Shown here one piece after another: positions 22,001 to 33,288 of a DNA stretch of 64,000 nt. The DNA is taken from contig JAWHQI010000019.1 in assembly GCA_033032865.1 (NCBI GenBank), positions 9,032,001-9,096,000 on the forward strand, given 5' to 3'. Within the stretch, counting starts at the first letter, position 1; every line of letters starts with the position of its first letter. The stretch is from Dactylorhiza incarnata. Lineage: Eukaryota > Streptophyta > Magnoliopsida > Asparagales > Orchidaceae. Made by a program: the position numbers and the translations under genes. The notes beneath the pieces were generated by a model. It saw only the letters and a list, made by a program, of their open reading frames with translations, was not told where the DNA came from and made no database searches.

Positions 22001-22525
22001 TACAACGCCAAGCATAGGAACCTAGAGTTCGCCGTCGGTGACCGGGTTTACTTGAAGATCAAACCGTTCAAAGGGGTATCAAGGATCCGACGCTTGAAAA
22101 AGCTCAGTCCAAGGTACTTAGGATCGTTTGAGATTGTGGAACGTGTTGGTGATGCGGCTTATCGGCTTGCACTATCTGCAGAGCTGAGCGGTCTGCACGA
22201 CGTGTTTCACATTTCAGTTCTGAGGAAGGCAGTGCAAGAGCCTACTCATATCGTTGCGGTCGGCAAAGTGTCGGTGGATAGTGGGTTGTCGACGAAAGTC
22301 AAACCCTTACGCATCGAGGATACCGAGGTAAAGCAGTTGCGGAACAAGTCCATTCGGATGGTAAAGGTCCGGTGGGATAATTGCGGCCGAGAGGAGCTAA
22401 CTTGGGAGAGAGAGCAAGCGATGCTTGCGGAGTACCCCGAGCTATTTCCCTCAGGTAAATTTTCTTTAAAAACTGTAATTTCCTGCTATCACTGTTTTCG
22501 AAATTTCGGGACGAAATTCTTTTAA
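19080..22525 (+). CDS. pol: G1 Pol: protease, RT, RNase H, integrase, chromodomain-like tail
   Basis: With both upstream exons the full Gag-Pol would be 1543 residues. Protease: [10 protein letters not shown] (about 19110). [34 protein letters not shown] and FIDDILVYS with both catalytic Asp. RNase [33 protein letters not shown] and VVADALSR (all four acidic residues). Integrase: zinc-binding HH-CC ending CNTC, then [17 protein letters not shown] and [10 protein letters not shown] (DDE intact). The tail at about 22260-22440 has [14 protein letters not shown], a chromodomain-like module that in this lineage targets integration. No disabling change seen. It ends just before the polypurine tract. 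Confidence 0.95.
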
Positions 22526-22536
22526 GGGGGTGGAGT
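22521..22536 (+). other. G1 polypurine tract
   Basis: AAGGGGGTGGAG plus TT directly before TGTAACACCCC of the 3' LTR. It overlaps the end of pol and is the expected plus-strand priming site. Confidence 0.85.
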
Positions 22537-24606
22537 TGTAACACCCCAAAGATCGTGGTTCAGCGAGGTAGGCGAAATGGTAGTGTTGCGCTCGGGATAG
22601 GCTCAAGATTCCAGATCAGGTCAATGCGCACGACCATTGTCCTCTTCGCGCACGACCAGTGATCGTGCGCCAACGATCGTGCGCAACCCGCAAAGAATCG
22701 GAGTTCTGTCTCGGCTTATGCGCACGACCATTGTCCTCTTCGCGCACGACCAGTGATCGTGCGCCAACGATCGTGCGCAACCCGCAAAGAATCGAGTTCT
22801 GTCTCGGACAGTGCGCACGACCATTTCCCTCTTCGCGCACGACCAGTGATCGTGTGCCAGCGATCGTGCGCCCTGTTTATTCTGTTCTGCGATTTTGAGC
22901 GGAGAAGAAGATCGGACCGTCCAAATCTTTTGGGATTTGATCCAACGGCTAGGTTTAGTTGCGGGAGACCTTTAGGGCTGATGAGAGGGGGTTAAACCTC
23001 ATATTCTCTAAGTCATTCTCTCTCCAAACCCTAGAGAAAGAAGGAGGAGCCAAGGAAGAAGAAGGGAGATTCCGCCATTGACGGAGCTCCGGAGCTCCGT
23101 TTCGCGAACCGTTTCCAGATCTGGAGAGTGCAGCCCGGTGCGGTCATTTCCCTCCGTCTAGAATCTCGGATCCATGGCGAAAAAGAACGCTCCTAGGGTA
23201 ACGATTTCTTCTCCCGTTGTTTGGACTTGTCTTTTGTCCTCTCCTTCGTTTCTCTATGCTTGCATGAGGGATCCCTTTCACCAAATGGGTGAAGTGTAGG
23301 ATTCCCTCAAGTTCTCCGGAACTCCGGGTCGATTGTGTCTGTCCCCGGCATATTGCATGTAGAAAATCCGGTAGTCGTGCGGATTTAGGCATTTTGTGTG
23401 AAGCCTATTCGTGGCCGTGAGCCCGAATCGGTGATGCTTGGATTGCGACGTTGCATTTAGGTTAAGCCTAGAATGCGTGCCGGAGAATGACTCCGTGAAA
23501 CCATCTATAGTAGTGCGGGATTTAAGTGTAGGCGTCTTGTGAAGATCCTAACGAAAGCCCCATGCTTTGAGATTGGATGAAGGCAAACCTTCACCGCGAA
23601 ATTGATGCGGAGCGTATTATAACTCCCCTTTTTGAGTATTTGTGAAGCCTAGATCCTTGTGAAGGGATTAGGTGCGTAGCTTATATTTGTGTAGCACTTG
23701 AAGGTGCTAAACCCTTATGGGCCGAGGCGAAGCCGTACCCGCGTCGTGCGACAGATCGCGACGATTAGAGCACGAGCAAAGCTAAACCGAACCCGTTTCC
23801 ATGCAGATCGGTAAGAGGTCCCTACCTCATGTAGCCGTGTGATCATGGGAGAGGTCGTGGAAGGTGGTTTACCTAGACCGACCAAAAGCTCTTTTTCCCA
23901 CATAAGGCGATGGCCCTTACGGTGGAGTGTTTGTGGAATTGATGTTGTTAGCCTCATGCGGTTGTTTAGGCGGTTGCGGGGAACCTTCGGGTGAACCCAA
24001 CCAACATCATGTGCATACCTAGGTTCCCTCCTTTTTTATGCTCAACCTAGAAGATTGAATGTGCTTGAAACCTCACCTTGTGTAGTTGCACTTTCTTTAT
24101 GTTAGTACTTGTGCTGGTATGGCTTGCTTGCAGGGTAGAATCTCCGCCACCCCGGGAAAGGGGTGGGGTCATTATAATTTGGTCGGCTGTGCTGACCGTT
24201 ACCTTGTTTTCCACCGCTTGGTGGAATGTTCTTATGCAGGTGCAGGTGAGCCTAGCGGGAAATAGCGGGCGGTGGCCCCTTTTGCTGAGTTGGCCCTTGA
24301 AGGCCAGCCCCCTTTTTAGCTTTCTCATGTATTGCCGGCCTGCGTGCCGATGTATGTTTTGGAGTTTTCGGTACATTTGCTAAATGTAAGGCCTTAAGGC
24401 CATAACTCTCTTTCTTTGTTTCATTCCTATGATAGTGGACAATTCTAATGGAAATGTTAAATCTTTATGCTTCCGCTAGTGTTTAGTATACTCTGTTGTA
24501 GTTTCTTTCTGTTTATCACTTTTTAACTCCTAGCTAGTGTGGTTAGTATGGCGTGGGGTCCCGGTCGGACCTACTGTTATATTATTCGTACTGGCAGGGT
24601 GTTACA
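22537..24606 (+). repeat. G1 3' LTR
   Basis: 2070 bp, ends identical to the 5' LTR. It carries three array units instead of two, which explains the length difference. The LTR exon and splice donor (ATG at 23174) are kept, so a transcript starting here could splice into flanking DNA. Confidence 0.95.
22622..22871. repeat. GCGCACGACCA palindrome array, three units, in the G1 3' LTR
   Basis: Same motif as 15723-15876, with one extra 94-95 bp unit (about 22684-22778, including a GAGTTCTGTCTCGG link). The first two units are almost identical to each other, which suggests a recent duplication. Confidence 0.9.
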
Positions 24607-24611
24607 ATGTA

Positions 24612-24835
24612 CTCGCCTGTGCTGTGCTCGCCGGACTGGCAAACAACACTCGCCCCTCCAGGTCTGGCACCGACCCTCCAGCCACCGCCTTTCCAGCCCT
24701 TCCTCTCGGGGCATCCTCGCCAACCGCTGCCGGAGGATGGGACACTTGAACCGATGGGGTCGCGAACTCACTACGTAGCGCTACGACCGCGAACCCGAGT
24801 GTGTCGAGGACTTCTCGCCTGAAGTCCGAGAACAT
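24612..24835 (-). pseudogene. Tat gag N-terminus, cut off by G1
   Basis: Starts ATG at 24835 on the minus strand (MFSDFRREVLDTLGFAVVAL) and runs open to the G1 insertion point. It continues, with stops, at 15635 and below. The 119-bp leader to the LTR (24836-24954) holds the primer site, which starts two bases from the LTR and reads TTGGTGCGGTGAGCG on the minus strand; I cannot assign its tRNA. Confidence 0.6.
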
Positions 24836-24954
24836 TCTCTACATCGCCGCCGGGGGTGACCCACTGAGCTCCTCGCCCTGCTCTTCATCTCTTGCCATGT
24901 TCCTTTCTTGGAATCTTCTTGGACCAGCCACGCTCCACGCTCACCGCACCAAAA

Positions 24955-26549
24955 TGTTGAAACTGATTTCTCGGTCTCTTGTGAAGCTTGGGCCCTCAAC
25001 AAGTTGAGGGGCAGCTAGTCCTTACTTGTCCCTCGAAAGGAGCAGACCGGGGATTCAAAAATGGATTAAAACCTTAGTCACAGTGAGGAGGTCCCACCAC
25101 AAACCCAAAAGATCGTTGAGCGCTTCCCCTCCCAAGCCAAAGCTGAGACTTGGGCACCTTGCAGAGCTAGAGAGCTAAACCAAAGTAACCGAGGGAAGAA
25201 GAAGCTCAGAGAACTGAGATTGGAATCCTTCCCAAGGTGCCCTTTATGGTCTATTTATAGTTTTTGTTCATGGTCTGTCAATAATGGGATTTCGCCTTTT
25301 GATTTTACTAAGCGCACCCCAATTTGGCCTGCTAACAGCCAAACTCCGCTGTTTGGATGGGCTAACGGCAGACCATTGGGGGTAGAAAGGTAATTTCGCT
25401 TCCCGTCGAGCTGAGCAGCATATGGAGGAAAACCGTTAAGACAAGATTCAAAGGTGCCGTTCGTCGGACGCTGGAAAATTTCGTCGAGCGCCGATCCGAG
25501 TTCGTCGATCTTGACTTAAGCTCAGCGTTCGTCGAATGCAGAACGAATTTCGTCGAACCCTGAGCTGAGTTCGTCGATTGCGGACAGGAGCTCAGCCTTC
25601 CTTTGAGCGATCGGCGAGTGCCCAGCTCACCCACCTTCTTGCGAGCTGACCTTGAGGCTTGGGCTCGAAGGGACACCACTCCCGTGCCTTCCTCCGAGCT
25701 CCCCTTGGCCTTGTGAAAATTTGCTGAACCGGCTGGATGGCTGTTAACCAAGTTGAGAAGCCAGTTCATTGAACCGAGGCGTGACGCGAGTTCGTCGAAC
25801 GGATAAGTCCGTTCGTCGAACGGAGAACTGATTTTGTCGAACGCCGCTTGAAGTTCATCGAAAACGAAGACTTGGAAGGAATCCGGCTCGTCCGCCTACT
25901 CGCGAGCAGTCGGCGAGTACCCAACTCGCCCGCCTTCTTGCGAGCTGAACTTGAGGCTCGGGCTCGCAGGGACATGACTCGCGCGCCTTCCTGCGAGTGA
26001 CCCTTGAAGCTCTGGCTCGCCTTCATTATTACCTCTTCCACCTGTTGGATCTGAAACCCCTCTTAGGCGAGCGGCCTGTGAAGACCCCGCCCGCACTTCT
26101 ACCAGCGATATCCACCGAGCCGGGTCTCGCGCTTCCTCCTACGAGTTCTCCCGCAGAGACAGGTCCGTGAGCTGCCGAGAAGGTGCTCGAGCCCGCTGAG
26201 ACAATTGCTTATCTCAGCGGGTCCGCTGGGATAGGACAGGGATAGCCGCTGAAGCGGCTAGCCCTCCCAGCCCAACCGTTGAGATGATTTCGTCGGGGCT
26301 GAAGCGTGGCGTTCGTCGAACTAAGAACGGCTTTTGTTGAACTCAAAGTGGAGTTCATCAATCTCAATGTGAGCTCGTCGAACTGAACGGCGAGTTCGCC
26401 GATCACGAAGTTCTGGCTCGCCCATCCTCCTATGAGCGGACAGTGATAACCCAGCTCGCCCGCTTCGGCTCGCCCGCTTCCTGTCACTTCCTCCACCTGC
26501 TGATTTCCTGCACCTTTTCCTACCTCCTGGCGAATATATGGGTTGTTCA
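24955..26549 (-). repeat. Tat 5' LTR (right copy)
   Basis: TGTTGAAACT...GGTTGTTCA, 1595 bp. The right TSD ATCAT follows at 26550-26554. It aligns fully with 2908-4494. A minus-strand TATA is at 25252-25259. Confidence 0.9.
25440..25875. repeat. GTTCG-N-CGAAC array in the Tat 5' LTR
   Basis: Counterpart of 3395-3815, upstream of the TATA at 25252-25259 in element orientation. Most full sites are kept; some have single CpG-to-TpG or CpA changes. Confidence 0.85.
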
Positions 26550-26554
26550 ATCAT

Positions 26555-27706
26555 TGATGGTGCATAGACCCATGGCCATCATGTGGGGCCAGCCCACCCA
26601 TTAATTTGACAAAGTCAACCCAAAGGTCAACCCTTTGTCAAATAGGCCTAAATTGGGTTCAAGAGGAAATTAAGCCTAATGCCCATGGGGCATGGGCTAC
26701 ATTTGAGGCCCATTATGCAGCCCTATACTATTTACCTTGGATGTCCTCTGAAATGGGGAAGAAACCTACATGCAAAGGGGTAAAATTGGGAATTCCCCCC
26801 AATTGAGAAGAATCCAAGGAGGGAAACATGGAATGAGTGCCAATTGGCACCCAATTTTCCCTCCCAAGAACTCCTCTCGGCTTTTCCTGAAGATTGCCCA
26901 ACTTTCCATGCAGCTGGGTAAACAAATGGCAGGGATTAGAGTGCAATTGGGTGTGGCTGAAACCCCTTTTAATGGCACCTCTTCAAATACTTCCCCCCTT
27001 TCTTCCTTGGTGATGCTATAAGCTTCAAAAGCTTGAGAGAATAAAAAGCCCCCACTAAACCATCAGAATAGTGCACCAGATGAGGAGATCAGCAAGGACC
27101 ATGGAGCTTGGAGGTCGGCTATGGCAAGATTGGTTTCATCCCCTTGGAGCTTGAATTAAGGCATGTTTTCCTTCTTCTCTCCATCTATGCTACTCCTAGA
27201 TCTTCTAGGGTTGAAATCAAACTCAAACGAGCTCGATTCATTCTTTCATTTTCGGAAAAATGCGTCATTTTAGCCTAAGTTTAAAACTGCCATACTGGCC
27301 GCCGCCGGTGACGGTGTTACCGGGGATCCATAGCCCCCACATCCACGATGGGGATGGTGGTGTTTGCAGGCCGAAGGGTTGCACAGGTGGCCAGGAAAAA
27401 GGTGTCGAAGTCAGCCCTGCAAACTGGAATTTTCAAGTTCAGGAGGAAGATGTATAGTATAAGTATTTAAGTTATTAATAATAAATGTTGTATAGTTTGA
27501 TTTTAATGTCACTTCTCCTTCAGACTTTTGCATGTTGATTTTACTTGTGTTACCTTCATTTTCTGAGGAAATGACCAACATAGAAGTTGTAGATCTAGGG
27601 CTTAACTTTCCAATGCCACTAATTTTGTGACATTTGGACCACTGTAGCTCCCTGTAGAGTTGTTATAGTGAGACTGGTTATAATGAAAATCAGAAATTAG
27701 ATTGTG
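26555..27706 (+). mobile_element. Element X LTR, part 2
   Basis: Continues from 2907 after removal of Tat and one ATCAT. It ends CAGAAATTAGATTGTG, where solo LTR Y is inserted; TTGTG at 27702-27706 is the left TSD. A TATA-like GAATAAAAAGCC lies near 27040. ORFs here are short and unsupported. The same order of blocks occurs in Y near 28750-29730 (for example ATGCAAAGGGGTAA and CAGAAATTAG). Confidence 0.75.
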
Positions 27707-28154
27707 TGTAACATCCCATTTCCTACTAGGCCCCTTAACTTCAATTAGGGTAGGAAATGTGGTGAGTGAGGTGAGTTTGAGCTCGGTGGTGACCTTGGGA
27801 TGCACTGAGTTGAGTGAACTCACATGTGATCCACTATAGGAGGCAGGTCAACCTAGGTCAAATTAGCTCAAATTGAACTTACACTTATGAATTAACCCCA
27901 CCACCATGTCCCTAAACCCAAAGGAGACATAATTGACCAAAAGTCTCATCAATTGGTCAACCAATTTAGCCAAGTGGACCAAAGTAAAATATAGGTCAAT
28001 ATAGCCCAATTCAACTCAATAGGGTTCAATTCATACTCATATGACCAAATTGACCCTACCACAATACATGATAAACACTTAAAGGAGTGGTATGGACCCA
28101 AAAGTCCCATCACGGGGTCTTCAATTTGACCAAATTGACCAAAGTCAACACTTC

Positions 28155-28612
28155 CCCAATACATTTTCGAACTGAAATACGCCGTTCATCAAACCCAGGA
28201 AGGAGTTCGTCGAATGCAAACTGGAGTTCGTCGAACTGAGAGATAATCTGATAAACTTTCTGGAGAACTTAATTCGTCGAGCTGAGAAGGGAGTTCGTCG
28301 AAGTGAAATACACCGTTCGTCAAACCAAAGAAAGAGTTCATCGAACGCAAACTGGAGTTCATCGAACTGAGAGATAATCTGATAAACTGTCTGGAGAATT
28401 GAATTCATCAAGCTGAGAAGGGAGTTCGTCAAACTGAAACACGCCATTCGTCGAACGCAGACTGGAGTTCATCGAACTGAGAGATAATCTGATAAAATTT
28501 CCGGGGAACTAAATTCGTAGAGCTGAGAAGGGAGTTCATCGAACTGAAACACGCTGTTCGTCGAACCCAGGAAGGAGTTCGTCGAACGCAGACTGGAGTT
28601 CGTTGAACACAG
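28155..28612. repeat. GTTCG-N-CGAAC array in solo LTR Y
   Basis: About fifteen GTTCGTCGAAC sites or variants, organised in imperfect units of about 110-135 bp marked by GAGAGATAATCTGATAAA (near 28235, 28368 and 28479). It is the same core motif as in the unrelated Tat LTR. I do not find it in the X copy of the LTR. Confidence 0.85.
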
Positions 28613-29780
28613 AAACTTGGAATTTTTCCTAAGTTCTAGCTACTCAGACACACTTAGACCTTGACCCTTAGACTATACAATGGGGTCAACTTGAGTCCTA
28701 GTCACAGATAGTGATCCTAGCCCAAGTACCTAATGACCAGCCTTGCCACCTATTCCCAACAGGCAATGACATGCAAAGGGGTAATAGGGTCTTTTCCCCA
28801 CTTTTCCATTAAGGACAAGGAAGAAAATGGGGAGAGCTTGCCATGTGGCCCTGCTCTCCTCTTCCCAAAGCATTCCCTGAGCCCCCACATTAACTCCCAG
28901 ATGAATTGTTGCTGAAACAGTGCCATGTGGTGGCTGGGAGGAGCATCCAAGGGAGAGGCCGAAAACCACCCAGTCCAAACTCATATATCCAGCCCTCCTC
29001 ACTTCATTTGAAGCTTTCCATCAGCTTCAGAGAGGTCCAAGTAGACGAGCCATTGTATTGGAGCAGAGGAAAGGGTGACGGATTGAGGAATTGAGCAGGA
29101 TCACCGGAGCTCGTCGCCACCATGCTGCACCACCACAACACTCACCGTCAGCCCTACTTCAGGTCCGGTTTATCCCCCTCTCCCTCTGTGCTAGTATCTA
29201 GGTCCATTTAGGAGAGAAATCGGGCTCAATTGAGCCCGATCCCATGTGAGCTTGAGGGAGAAATTCCGAGTTTTCTCTTCCGCTCGGGATCGCCGGAGGA
29301 GTCGCCTCCGGTGGCCGTGTCGCCGCCTGGCAGTAGCCACCACCTCAACGGAGGTGGTGGAGGTGGTGGCCGGTGGTGGTGGGCCGTGGATGGCCAGGAA
29401 ATGGAGGTGGAAGGTGGTCCAGGTCGGGCAGATCACAACCATTGGCTAGAGGTAGAAGATGAAGGAGGGCCATCGGATTTGGGTTGATCTGCTATATGCA
29501 GACCACATTAATTCAATTAAATGATTTTGTCACACTTTCATATGAATATGCATGCTGAAATTTGAGGCCCTTAGTGGCCTTTTTAGGAAAAGTTGCCTGA
29601 GATAACTATTGTAGGCCTTGATGTCTACTTTCATTTGAAAGTTAAATTAGACCATTTGGATCAGTGTATGAACCACAATACTCACTTTAGTGAGGCTGGT
29701 CAAAATAGAAATCAGAAATTAGTTTGTGTATATATTCTAAAATATAGATCTTATGGACTTGAAATTTTGGCCATGCATGC

Positions 29781-30365
29781 ATGAGCCCTGCATCTAACTT
29801 GCCCACCGCCATTGCTCTAAATGCTATACGCGATGCCAAACAAAACGGGAGATGGAATGTCCATTGTAACCATCAATCTTCTTGGACCTCCCCGCCCGTT
29901 GGATGGTTGAAGGTGAATTTTGACGGCTCAGTCCAAGCAAACTATAATGCCGGAATGGGATGTGTTGTGCGCAACCATCTTGGGGAACTTTTTGCTGCAA
30001 TTGGCAACAAACATTTCAGCCGCTCCGTAAATATGACAGAATTCAAAAGCGCATGCATGGGCCTAGATCTCGCAAGCCGCTTTTTCAATGTAGCCATTGG
30101 GATCATTCTTGAAGGGGACTCATCTACTGCTTGTGCATGTATAAATCACATACTCTCGGGGAGCTACACCGGCGCCGCCGAAACCTCACTATCCAGGATG
30201 CTCGCAAAAGCTCCAAGAGTGGTAATCTCTCTTATTGATCGAAGCGCAAATGCCGCTGCGGATCACGTCGCGAAGATAGCTTCTGATAATGATTTTGTTT
30301 GGGATAGAGGTATGCCTATATCCCAAGAGTTTCTCTCTATTTTGCATCATGACTATGTTATGTAG
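29781..30365 (+). CDS. LINE RNase H domain, intact frame
   Basis: 194 residues without a stop. All acidic active-site positions are present: VNFDGS, TEFKSACMGL, LEGDSSTA and AAADHVAK, typical of the RNase H (RVT_3) domain at the end of plant LINE ORF2 proteins or of related host-annotated proteins. The ATG at 29781 lies in the flanking LTR; LINE-derived sequence starts about residue 7. Without its own promoter or reverse transcriptase it is probably a dead 3' end, though the clean frame suggests a fairly recent insertion. Confidence 0.65.
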   Translation: MSPASNLPTAIALNAIRDAKQNGRWNVHCNHQSSWTSPPVGWLKVNFDGSVQANYNAGMGCVVRNHLGELFAAIGNKHFSRSVNMTEFKSACMGLDLASRFFNVAIGIILEGDSSTACACINHILSGSYTGAAETSLSRMLAKAPRVVISLIDRSANAAADHVAKIASDNDFVWDRGMPISQEFLSILHHDYVM

Positions 30366-30421
30366 ACTGCCCCTCTATTTATTTATATAATAGCCCCATG
30401 CCAACCTTTAAGGAAAAAAAA
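29798..30421 (+). mobile_element. 5'-truncated LINE fragment inside Y
   Basis: Encodes only the C-terminal RNase H and 3' UTR of a plant LINE, then an A8 tract (30413-30421). The X copy at 40200-40300 acts as the empty site: it runs from TGCATGCATGTGCCCT through to ATTTTTGGAGATAATTTTCC without this block, while Y has the block between the same flanks. A target-site duplication is not clear. Confidence 0.75.
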
Positions 30422-32078
30422 CAGATTTTTAGGAAATCATTTTCTTAAGGTTTTATTCAAAATATGTAAATTCAAATAAATGGCATTTATTATAGCTCCA
30501 ACTGACCCCAAATTTGGGTGTCACTCTTATCTAGCCAATTGTAGTATGTGGTTAAAATTTGAGACCAAATGGATCTCTGTAGGTAAGGTAAATTTCCATT
30601 GCATGTCTCTACCTAAAAGAGAATAGGTGTGCCAATAGCAAAAACGATATTTTGTGTATTTAGTCCAAATGGCTTAGAGTTAGCCTCTGAAATTTTGTAC
30701 ACACCCTAATTATGGTATAATGCATCACCCTAGAAAATCTTAAGACTTCTAGCATCAAGATTCTCATGATTTTGATTATTTTTCCTTATGTCACACTTGT
30801 GTATTTATAAAACTTTCATGAATAGAACTTGGAAATAAATTATGAAACTCTGGAGGTTCACTTGTTATGTCATTTCAAATCTCTGTAAATTTTGGTAGAA
30901 AATTCCATGGATTATTTCTCAAAAAATTATCAAAATTACATTATGTCTCAAATCTGAATAATGAAAAATTTACTAGGCAAATTATTTGAGGTAGTGCTAA
31001 AATCGTGGATTATATTTAGGAACTAAATTATGAAACTCTGTGAATTTTGTTAGAATTTTGGAGATAGTATTTATGGAAGAAAATTCATTTATTCATTTTA
31101 TCACCCTTTTTATATTATGAGAAATTTATGGTGATTTATTCCTGCAAAATTATGATCTTCTGGATTTAGTTTTATCATATCATTATAATGATACTGTATG
31201 TTTTCCAGAATTTTTGGAAGTCAAAATCTAGTACTTGTAGTGTAAAGTCATTTTATCACCCTTTTCATGATAAATAGAAATTAAGGGTTTTAATCTGCTG
31301 GAAAATTATGGAACTTTGGAATTAGTGTTTTTATATCATTATAATGCCACTGTATTTTTCCCAGAATTTTTGGAAGTTAAAATCTAGTACATCATGTGTA
31401 AAGTCATCATGTCACCTTTTTGTGATAAATAAAAATTGAGGTCAAACCAATATGGAGTATATCAATATTATGGTCAAACCCTAAATTCTCCATTGTGGAG
31501 CTAGGGTAAAAGTTAGAACTCACATGGACATGGTATTGATAGGAGAGCATCATCGAGATCAAACCTAGGTCAATTTCATCATGGTCTGCGGATAGTAAAA
31601 ACTTAATGTGATGATTTGACCAACAAGATCATATAGAAAATCGGTAAGATTTGGATTATAACAGTAACATATCATTTACATCAGCCCTAGAAGTTATGGA
31701 ACCTTTGGAGTGCATTCGTACTATGATTTTGGGAATTATTAAGAATCTTGTCGCACTATACATAAAAGGGGTAGTTATCAACTTAGGAGATCATGAAGAT
31801 TATTCAGCATGATAAAGTGTCCATGATGTATCACTTGGGTGTGATTAGAGACATTTGAGAATCATTTAAGATCTACACCACTTAGAGTATTGGAAATCTT
31901 AAGTGTTGAGAATCGTACAAGAGAACATTAGCTTAAGGGTAGAATTGGAGATAATTTATAAAGCGTCAAGTAATAAAGAGTAATAAGTAGAGTGGGTCTT
32001 AGAATGGGGTAGCCAACCATAAAAGTAATTGTCTTGGAATGAGGAATTTGGGTTTCATCCCATTGCATTCCCTAGTAC
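30422..32078. other. AT-rich middle of solo LTR Y
   Basis: No gene. Blocks such as CCCCAAATTTGGGTGTC and CAGAATTTTTGGAAG are shared with X at 40340-41100, and similar phrases repeat within Y (31150-31240 and 31300-31400). AGTAC at 32074-32078 is the copia TSD. Confidence 0.6.
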
Positions 32079-33273
32079 TGTTGAAAATGTTGAAGTGGGA
32101 GTTTTTGTGAAGTTGGCGGTCTGGGAGGGAGACCGCGCGGTTTGGTCTAACCGCATGGTCTTGCGGTCTCCTCTGGGAGTTTGACCTCTTTGGTCTAGCC
32201 GCGGGCTACTCGGCGTGATCGCCATTCTTCTGTCAAAGGGTGCCGAGGTGAGGCCGCGCGGTCTGGTTGTCTGACCGTGTGGCGGAGCAGGTTTCTACCT
32301 AGTAAAGGCGGCTCTCGGTCTGGTGCTCATGACCGCGTGGTGCGGGCAGCCGGTCTGGAGGCTATTCGGGTTCTTTATGGTGCGCGCAGACTAAGTTCAT
32401 CTTAGTCGCGCGGTCTCCGGGTTGTGTCTACATGGCTGGTCCTTCGGCGATTAGCTGGCATATGCGGTCACAGGTGTTTGATCGACTTGGCGGTATGTGC
32501 CCTAGTCGGTCTGGTGTGTTCACAGTCTCTGGAGTAGGTCGGGTGGCGAACACAGGTGGTGAGCGACATGACCGGGCGAGTTGTCATGGTCGCGCAGCTT
32601 CTGTTGAAGTCGGCGAGCTCACTAAGCAGGAGGTTATTTTGCTGGTCTCGCTGTCTGGTCGCGCGATCAAGGGGTGGTGATCCAATCTCATAGGGTGGTA
32701 ACTGGATCTGGTCGCCTGCCTATATATAGGAGCCACTGTAGCAGCAAATATATAGCAAAAAGTGTAAGCTGAGCTCGCGACCTGTTCTTGCGGTCTATTT
32801 TTATAACCGGTCGGCTAGCTGATTGAACTTGTTTTGTGCAACTTCTGCAGATTGTGCGGGTAGCAGCGGTCACCTCCTCTTCTGAAGGTGTTCGGGCGGT
32901 CTCGCGGCTTGCAGTGCGGGTTGCTGGAGTTCGGGAGGATCAGTGGAGTTCAAGAGTTAGCGTGGTTCTCAGTTGGTGTTGTTCAAGGCGGAGGCAGCCA
33001 GTTCGGGCGATCTGGTTTTCTAGCTGGGCGGAATGTCAAGTCGGGCGGTTAGGCGGTCTCAAGTTGGCAGACCGCTGGTTTTCCTTTCTGCTTCTTTTCT
33101 CTTCTGTTTTTGTGTACTGGAGAAATCATGTCTCGCCATGTATACCTTGCCCTATAATGAAGAATTTTGCTTATCAATAAAGATTGTGTTTGCTTCATGT
33201 GCTTCTGGTTGTTTGGCTTGAACTTTTAGTTATACAATTCCTGCTCACTCCTAGATCTACGGAAAATTTCACA
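32079..33273 (+). repeat. Copia 5' LTR
   Basis: U3 has a GACCGC/GCGGTC-rich stretch (32118-32420); TATA TATATATA at 32721-32728; AATAAA at 33176-33181 before the LTR end. The other LTR differs by scattered substitutions and small indels (a longer G run near 37425, and a longer GGTCATGCGGGTTGACT stretch near 37951). Confidence 0.9.
32118..32420. repeat. GACCGC/GCGGTC motif cluster in the copia U3
   Basis: Many GCGGTC or GACCGC half-sites and some full palindromes (GACCGCGCGGT at 32132, CCGCGCGGTC at 32253). Upstream of the TATA box. The same cluster is in the 3' LTR at 37416-37730. Confidence 0.8.
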
Positions 33274-33288
33274 TGGTATCAGAGGGAG
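33274..33288 (+). other. Copia primer-binding site
   Basis: TGGTATCAGAGG directly after the LTR matches the initiator-Met tRNA complement at 11 of 12 positions. Confidence 0.85.

Larger units (their letters stand above)
15636..24606 (+). mobile_element. G1: nearly intact Tekay-like Ty3/gypsy chromovirus, 8971 bp
   Basis: LTRs of 1975 and 2070 bp (15636-17610, 22537-24606), both TGTAACACCCC...GGGTGTTACA, flanked by the TSD ATGTA at 15631-15635 and 24607-24611. It inserted into Tat gag. Gag and pol have no stop or shift if two introns are removed. Domain order gag-protease-RT-RNase H-integrase plus a chromodomain-like tail ([16 protein letters not shown]) places it with chromoviruses, most like Tekay/Del. 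By eye the LTRs differ at about 25 positions, mostly transitions, plus one 94-95 bp repeat unit, so it is recent. It could be active or recently active. Confidence 0.95.
2908..26549 (-). mobile_element. Tat-lineage Ty3/gypsy retrotransposon, 14.7 kb without its nested insertion
   Basis: Bounded by LTRs of 1587 and 1595 bp (2908-4494 and 24955-26549), each TG...CA, with the 5-bp TSD ATCAT at 2903-2907 and 26550-26554. Order on the minus strand: 5' LTR, gag, protease, RT, RNase H, second RNase H, integrase, a 96-bp tandem array, two genes on the opposite strand, 3' LTR. The second RNase H domain, the DNGSS protease motif and the antisense ORFs point to Tat (Ogre/Retand group). Pol has many stops and shifts, so this copy is dead. 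G1 sits inside gag (15636-24606, TSD ATGTA); subtracting it leaves about 14,666 bp. Confidence 0.9.

Noticed and set aside
22616..22898. Short ORFs over the G1 palindrome array
   Set aside because: They repeat with the array unit and are not shared in length between the two LTRs.
29191..29487. GGTGG-rich ORFs on both strands
   Set aside because: Low-complexity sequence inside LTR Y; no domain and no parallel in the X copy.
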